Positions 5,776 to 8,917 of a stretch of 8,917 nt of DNA are shown piece by piece. The notes beneath the pieces were generated by a model that made no database searches, had not been told where the DNA came from, and worked only from the letters and a program-made list of their open reading frames with translations. The translations under genes were made by a program, and so were the position numbers. Where the stretch lies: NCBI GenBank assembly GCA_014729665.1, contig WJJO01000082.1, positions 1 to 8,917 on the forward strand, read 5' to 3'. The DNA comes from Caldifarciminota bacterium. GTDB lineage: Bacteria > Hydrothermota > Tepidihabitantia > B3-TA06. Position 1 is the first letter of the stretch. Each line of letters opens with the position of its first letter.

Positions 5776-7058
5776 CGAACGGTCGTTTCCAGTTCCTTTG
5801 TGAAATATCGCCGCGAGGCGTTTACCGGTTGCAGCTCTACCTTTACGGTATAGTTGCCCGAAGACACCTTTTGTCCGTGTAAATTCGTACCGTCCCATAC
5901 GATAAGAACCTCCCCTATGGGGTATTTTTTCTTAGGTATCTCCCTTACCAGGAGCCCGTTTTCATCGTATATATTGAGTGTCAATGTGGACGCCTCGGTC
6001 AGGTATATCGATATCGTGGTACCCCTTACCACATGAAACGGATTGGGAAAACATCCTGCAATGAAGCCGTCGGCTCCAATCCAGTAGTACTGTCCGCCTT
6101 CCTGTTCCACTATAAAGACCTGACCGGTCGGTCTGTTTATGAATATCCCCCGTGGTGAATAAAACTCGTAATCGTCTATTCCCTCCCTGCCGATGCTTAT
6201 TATGTACCAGAGCCGGTTGTCGAACTTGTGAACCTGGTGGTTGTGCATGTCGGTAACGTAAACGCTTCCGGAACGATCTATTGCCACGTATGCGAAACGA
6301 ACCTTCTCGTACCCCATCTCCTTGTAGGTCAACTGGGTCTTCACGTCGCCGTACAAATCGAACTTCGATATCCTGCGATGACGGTCGTCTATGACCACCG
6401 CGAAGTTGTCGTTATTTTCGTTATCAGGATCGTCGCGGTCTATCACCGCGATTGAGGATGGCTTGAATATATCACGGGTCCATATCGAACGTGTGGAACC
6501 GTCCGGATTATAGACCGCTACCCGGTTGTTTCCCTCGTCTGTAACGTAAACGTTACCCCTGGAATCGACCGCCACGTCGGTAGGATGATTGAAGTCCGAA
6601 CCGATGGTTCCCTTCCATTCCAGTGAACCGTCCTCCAGGTATTTCAGATGAACAATCCTGTTGTTACCCGCATCGGCTACATATAAATCCCCTCCCGGTG
6701 TAACAGCAAGGCCCATGGGACTCCTGAACTGTCCTGTGCCCGAGCCCTTCTCGCCGTAGCGTTCCAGTCTGTCGAACTCCACATTGTAAAGGATTTCGCA
6801 AGCGCCTGAGTGTGTTGCAAAAAGGGCAACAAGATCGTCATCCCGACTGGTTGTGGTATCGTCGTACATTGCGAGTCTTACCCCTGTGATGCCCTGGGGG
6901 TCCTCGAACTTGAAAGTACCGCCCAGGAATAACGACAGGTAAAACTTGTTAACCCTGTTGTAACCCAGTGTATGCTTGAATGGAGGAACCAACAGCGTGG
7001 AAGGTGTATACCCATTTGCAGCAATGAGCACATTTAATATAAGTAAGATAATCCTCAC
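5760..7058 (-). CDS. Secreted NHL-repeat beta-propeller protein with C-terminal FlgD-like Ig domain
   Basis: A 432-residue exported protein. Residues 1-16 are a short signal peptide (MRIILLILNVLIAANG). Four to five NHL-type repeats follow: about 104-140 (F-R-S-P-M-G-L-A-V then L-Y-V-A-D-A-G-N-N-R-I), 150-183 (H-P-T-D-V-A-V then V-Y-V-T-D-E-G-N-N-R-V), a degenerate one at 198-235, 253-280 (V-Y-V-T-D-M-H-N-H-Q-V) and a weak one at 294-330. Residues 336-410 match the FlgD-like/sorting-type Ig fold: C-F-P-N-P-F, L-N-I-Y-D-E-N-G, W-D-G-T-N, G-Q-K-V-S-S-G-N-Y. About 22 residues follow the fold. NHL propellers usually bind proteins, sugars or RNA; an exported one is likely a surface or periplasmic binding protein. 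The only plausible start is GTG, because an in-frame stop lies six codons upstream. No good ribosome binding site is visible. The gene overlaps the barrel gene downstream, suggesting a functional pair. Confidence 0.85.
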   Translation of the reverse strand: MRIILLILNVLIAANGYTPSTLLVPPFKHTLGYNRVNKFYLSLFLGGTFKFEDPQGITGVRLAMYDDTTTSRDDDLVALFATHSGACEILYNVEFDRLERYGEKGSGTGQFRSPMGLAVTPGGDLYVADAGNNRIVHLKYLEDGSLEWKGTIGSDFNHPTDVAVDSRGNVYVTDEGNNRVAVYNPDGSTRSIWTRDIFKPSSIAVIDRDDPDNENNDNFAVVIDDRHRRISKFDLYGDVKTQLTYKEMGYEKVRFAYVAIDRSGSVYVTDMHNHQVHKFDNRLWYIISIGREGIDDYEFYSPRGIFINRPTGQVFIVEQEGGQYYWIGADGFIAGCFPNPFHVVRGTTISIYLTEASTLTLNIYDENGLLVREIPKKKYPIGEVLIVWDGTNLHGQKVSSGNYTVKVELQPVNASRRYFTKELETTVRCIAP

Positions 7059-7066
7059 TCCCGTTA

Positions 7067-7094
7067 ACTTTAGTCAGAAACCGACAGATGTCAA
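7067..7094 (-). promoter_or_regulatory. Promoter-like sequence just ahead of the NHL-protein gene
   Basis: On the minus strand a perfect TTGACA (7094-7089) is followed after 16 bases by TAAAGT (7072-7067; four of six match). The predicted transcription start, near 7060, falls within about two bases of the GTG start codon at 7058, so the message would be leaderless or nearly so. That agrees with the lack of a clear ribosome binding site. The 62-base gap from the lipoprotein genes also supports a separate transcript. Confidence 0.45.
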
Positions 7095-7120
7095 GGTTAG
7101 AAAAAAATGAATTGAGGTAG

Positions 7121-7732
7121 TTACTTAAGCTTGCAGCCTGCGCCCAAGGTGGCGACGGGTGGATTGTCTGAGAAATCTGGACTCAACTGGGTCCATATAT
7201 CAACCCCTGCAAAGATGTTGACCCTTTTTACATGAAACGTCACAAAGATCTGATCTAGTATATAAGTCAGGAATCTAGCTCCAATTGTAAAGGTTTCAGG
7301 ATTCCCGAAACCTAAAAGTAGTGCAGGCGTTGCGTAGAATTCATCATTTGCATAACCTGCTTCCACACGGAGGGCGGGCGTTAGATTCCAACTAGATGAT
7401 AACGGCAAAGCAAACTGAGGACCTAATGCTATATCATGGATGAAATCGTTTCTGGAGTTTCCGAAGTATCTTTTGCCACCATGCCCCCAGCCCAAACCAA
7501 TCCTGGCGTTTGCTTGAAAGTACTTGCATATGCCGTATCCTACCTCAACATCACCTCTAATACCTGTGTATGATGGATTCCTGCCCAGATATCCGTCAAT
7601 ATAGGAGGTTCCTGCAATTCCTGCATCAATCTTCAATCCCTCCTCTATCCTCGCCGTTCCGTAGAACGGGGAAACGCAAGATGATAAGGCAAAAAAGATC
7701 AGAACCAGAATTATTAACCTAATCGTTTTCAT
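7121..7732 (-). CDS. Predicted lipoprotein with beta-barrel-like body, paralog 1 (unrecognised family)
   Basis: A 203-residue protein I cannot assign to a named family. The start at 7732 opens a lipoprotein signal (MKTIRLIILVLIFFALSSC, lipobox L-S-S-C, lipidated Cys19); a longer frame to 7774 only adds 14 residues in front of it. GGAAG lies five bases upstream. Directly after the cysteine comes V-S-P-F-Y-G-T-A-R-I-E-E-G, shared with the two genes upstream. The mature part is Gly- and aromatic-rich with alternating strand patterns, including I-R-G-D-V-E-V-G-Y-G, P-A-L-L-L-G-F-G-N-P-E at 146-156 of the mature-plus-signal numbering (approximate), and N-I-F-A-G-V-D. This looks like a small membrane barrel or beta-rich surface protein with a lipid anchor. 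The start overlaps the upstream stop by 14 bases. Valine after the cysteine favours the outer membrane if the E. coli sorting rule applies here. Confidence 0.8.
   Translation of the reverse strand: MKTIRLIILVLIFFALSSCVSPFYGTARIEEGLKIDAGIAGTSYIDGYLGRNPSYTGIRGDVEVGYGICKYFQANARIGLGWGHGGKRYFGNSRNDFIHDIALGPQFALPLSSSWNLTPALRVEAGYANDEFYATPALLLGFGNPETFTIGARFLTYILDQIFVTFHVKRVNIFAGVDIWTQLSPDFSDNPPVATLGAGCKLK
7638..7678 (-). repeat. Copy 1 of the near-identical 41-base block at the start of the lipoprotein genes
   Basis: Encodes the lipidated Cys and V-S-P-F-Y-G-T-A-R-I-E-E-G of paralog 1. It matches the block at 8260-8300 in 38 of 41 bases by direct comparison, far more than the surrounding coding sequence. 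The third copy, truncated by the window edge, is at 8886-8917. Confidence 0.75.
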
Positions 7733-8354
7733 TTTTTCTTCCAATCCTGAAGTTATAACTAATACCTGCCGCACCTATCAAGGGAAAATCCTTATCCAAA
7801 GATGAAAGCCAATCGATACCTGCAAATATAGATATGTTGTTATCTGGATGGACGCTAACGAAACTCTCTACTGCATGAGGAAGCTTCACTCTGCTTCCAA
7901 AAGTCAGCCACTCCGGGTTGCCGAATCCTAATAGTAAGGTCGGTGCAGGGAATGGTGCTATAAACCCTGGTGTTAAACACACCTCAATCCTTAAGGCGGG
8001 TATCACAGGTCCTTTCAAGAAAGCGTATTGTAAACCTAACGAGGGATCGATGAAAGTGTTAAATGGGGGATATGGTGCCACTCCTTCTACGTATTTGCCA
8101 TCAATCCCCAAGCCTGCCCCGAAATGTGCATTTATTTGCCATCGCTCGTTGAATCCATATCTCCACTCAAGGTCTCCTCTCAGACCGTAATTGTGACCGA
8201 AATACTCACCTAGTGCAAGAAAATGTGAAGACGCTGCACCTCCTATACTGAGGGAATGCCCCTCCTCTATCCTTGCCGTGCCGTAGTACGGGGAAACGCA
8301 CGAGTTCAGTCCTGCCGCAATTACGATTAACGCAACCAATCTCGGAATCTTCAC
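7719..8354 (-). CDS. Predicted lipoprotein with beta-barrel-like body, paralog 2 (unrecognised family)
   Basis: A 211-residue paralog of its two neighbours. The frame is open up to 8585, but those 77 codons are Arg-rich nonsense antiparallel to nothing in the family and simply shadow the upstream gene in another frame. The true start is GTG at 8354, which opens a lipoprotein signal (about MKIPRLVALIVIAAGLNSC, Cys19). An AAGGG sits seven bases upstream, and the GTG overlaps the previous gene's stop as GTGA, the classic coupling arrangement. After the cysteine: V-S-P-Y-Y-G-T-A-R-I-E-E-G. Later shared blocks are L-R-G-D-L-E-W-R-Y-G-F-N, P-T-L-L-L-G-F-G-N-P-E-W-L-T-F-G and I-F-A-G-I-D. The lipobox L-N-S-C is slightly atypical, with Asn at -2. 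The end (A-A-G-I-S-Y-N-F-R) resembles a closing barrel strand followed by a short polar tail. Function unknown. Confidence 0.8.
   Translation of the reverse strand: MKIPRLVALIVIAAGLNSCVSPYYGTARIEEGHSLSIGGAASSHFLALGEYFGHNYGLRGDLEWRYGFNERWQINAHFGAGLGIDGKYVEGVAPYPPFNTFIDPSLGLQYAFLKGPVIPALRIEVCLTPGFIAPFPAPTLLLGFGNPEWLTFGSRVKLPHAVESFVSVHPDNNISIFAGIDWLSSLDKDFPLIGAAGISYNFRIGRKNEND
8260..8300 (-). repeat. Copy 2 of the near-identical 41-base block at the start of the lipoprotein genes
   Basis: Encodes Cys and V-S-P-Y-Y-G-T-A-R-I-E-E-G of paralog 2. Two of the three differences from copy 1 are silent third-position changes and one exchanges Phe for Tyr. Confidence 0.75.
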
Positions 8355-8917
8355 AGCTTTGCCCTTCTTACGATCGGCCCGAAGGTGTAACCTATTCCTG
8401 CTGTGAATACAGGCTCGTCGTTGTAAGAGTAACGGAACATCTGGGAACCTGCAAAGACGTTCCAGCGACCGACGTGTATTCCTGCAAACACGTCGATGGG
8501 GTATGGATCGAGGTACGGTCCGTATTCGGGATGCCCTTCGTCGACGATGCCCGGGATTTGGGTTCGCACCCCCAGGGTCAGCCATTCTTTTTCCCCGATC
8601 CCCAGTAACAGCGTAGGTGAGATTAAGTCTGAGAGTTCCAGGTTGAGCGCCAGGGTTACCGGCCCCAGCGGCAATGCGCCCTGGACCCCTGCTCCCGCGT
8701 CAAGGAATAGGCCAAACCAGCCTTTGCTGCCCCCGATCGCGCCCCTTATATGCACACCCAGATAATCGTTGAAGCCGTACCGAAGATTGACGTCACCCCT
8801 TGCACCATAAGAGTCATAATAACCCCATGTATCCATGTACGGTTTGTATACCTTCATTGCCGCTAGACCTGCATCTACATGCAATCCCTCCTCTATCCTC
8901 GCCGTGCCGTAAAAGGG
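8351..8917 (-). CDS. Predicted lipoprotein with beta-barrel-like body, paralog 3 (5' end outside window)
   Basis: A partial gene: 188 codons are visible and the start lies beyond the right edge. The frame runs in from 8917 as P-F-Y-G-T-A-R-I-E-E-G-L-H-V-D-A-G, exactly the block that follows the lipidated cysteine in the next two genes. The missing part should therefore be about 20-22 codons of lipoprotein signal including the cysteine. A TTG at 8884 could be read as a start, but it falls inside the conserved block and would lose the signal. Shared family blocks are A-R-G-D-V-N-L-R-Y-G-F-N, P-T-L-L-L-G-I-G and D-V-F-A-G-I. The predicted last strand is F-T-A-G-I-G-Y-T-F-G, then a short basic tail ending R-R-A-K-L. 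It stops (TGA) on the GTG start of paralog 2. The missing cysteine makes lipidation an inference from the paralogs. Confidence 0.78.
   Translation of the reverse strand, partial: PFYGTARIEEGLHVDAGLAAMKVYKPYMDTWGYYDSYGARGDVNLRYGFNDYLGVHIRGAIGGSKGWFGLFLDAGAGVQGALPLGPVTLALNLELSDLISPTLLLGIGEKEWLTLGVRTQIPGIVDEGHPEYGPYLDPYPIDVFAGIHVGRWNVFAGSQMFRYSYNDEPVFTAGIGYTFGPIVRRAKL
8886..8917 (-). repeat. Copy 3 (truncated) of the block at the start of the lipoprotein genes
   Basis: Encodes P-F-Y-G-T-A-R-I-E-E-G of paralog 3. The 25 bases nearest the E-E-G end match copy 2 in 24 positions; the rest diverges slightly and then runs off the window. Confidence 0.7.

Noticed and set aside
5776..5898. N-terminal 41-codon extension of the barrel gene at 4828-5775
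   Set aside because: It lies within the coding sequence of the NHL protein in another frame, lacks an export signal, and would bury the clear signal peptide that starts at 5775.
7101..7107. Run of seven T on the minus strand after lipoprotein paralog 1, possible intrinsic terminator
   Set aside because: I could find no GC-rich or even stable stem directly upstream of the run.
8355..8585. 77-codon upstream extension of lipoprotein paralog 2
   Set aside because: Arg-rich shadow of paralog 3 in a second frame. The GTG at 8354, with a ribosome binding site and a lipoprotein signal, is the better start.
8882..8884. TTG as the start of paralog 3
   Set aside because: The frame is open to the window edge and encodes the conserved family block upstream of this codon.
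1..8917. tRNA/rRNA genes, CRISPR arrays, insertion sequences, toxin-antitoxin or defence systems
   Set aside because: No tRNA-like cloverleaf, regularly spaced repeats, transposase-like protein or terminal inverted repeats, or defence-type domains were seen in any gene.

Overview
All eight protein genes in this window lie on the minus strand, so transcription runs from base 8917 towards base 1. Signal peptides, lipoprotein signals and predicted beta-barrels show a diderm (Gram-negative-type) bacterium. PorV/FadL-like barrels, an NHL-repeat protein with a FlgD-like C-terminal Ig domain, mid-range base composition and Shine-Dalgarno/sigma70-like signals suggest an FCB-group or related candidate-phylum lineage (WOR-3-like). 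That placement is an inference from gene style, not a phylogeny.

Region 1 (8917-7121) holds three consecutive paralogous genes for small predicted lipoproteins with beta-strand-rich bodies. The first is cut by the window edge. Their junctions overlap by 4 and 14 bases, so they look translationally coupled. They share the block Y-G-T-A-R-I-E-E-G just after the lipid-anchored cysteine and diverge strongly elsewhere. I do not recognise the family.

Region 2 (7072-4828) has its own promoter-like sequence. It encodes a secreted NHL-repeat (beta-propeller) protein ending in a FlgD/sorting-type Ig domain, followed with a 16-base overlap by a PorV/PorQ-like barrel.

Region 3 (4673-1460) starts with a strong promoter-like sequence and a structured leader. 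It encodes a SurA/PpiC-type periplasmic foldase containing a duplicated chaperone-plus-parvulin module, and 17 bases later galactose-1-phosphate uridylyltransferase (GalT), the only evident cytoplasmic enzyme here.

Region 4 (1455-102) has another promoter-like sequence and a second PorV/FadL-like barrel with an unusual acidic, Thr-rich C-terminal tail of about 107 residues. The last 100 bases hold a promoter-like element overlapping an inverted repeat, then a ribosome binding site pointing at a gene that starts at or beyond the left edge.

The common theme is the cell envelope: surface lipoproteins, a secreted propeller protein, two barrels and a barrel-folding chaperone, with a sugar-nucleotide enzyme embedded among them. 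No RNA genes, insertion sequences or CRISPR arrays were seen, and no intergenic stretch exceeds 300 bases.
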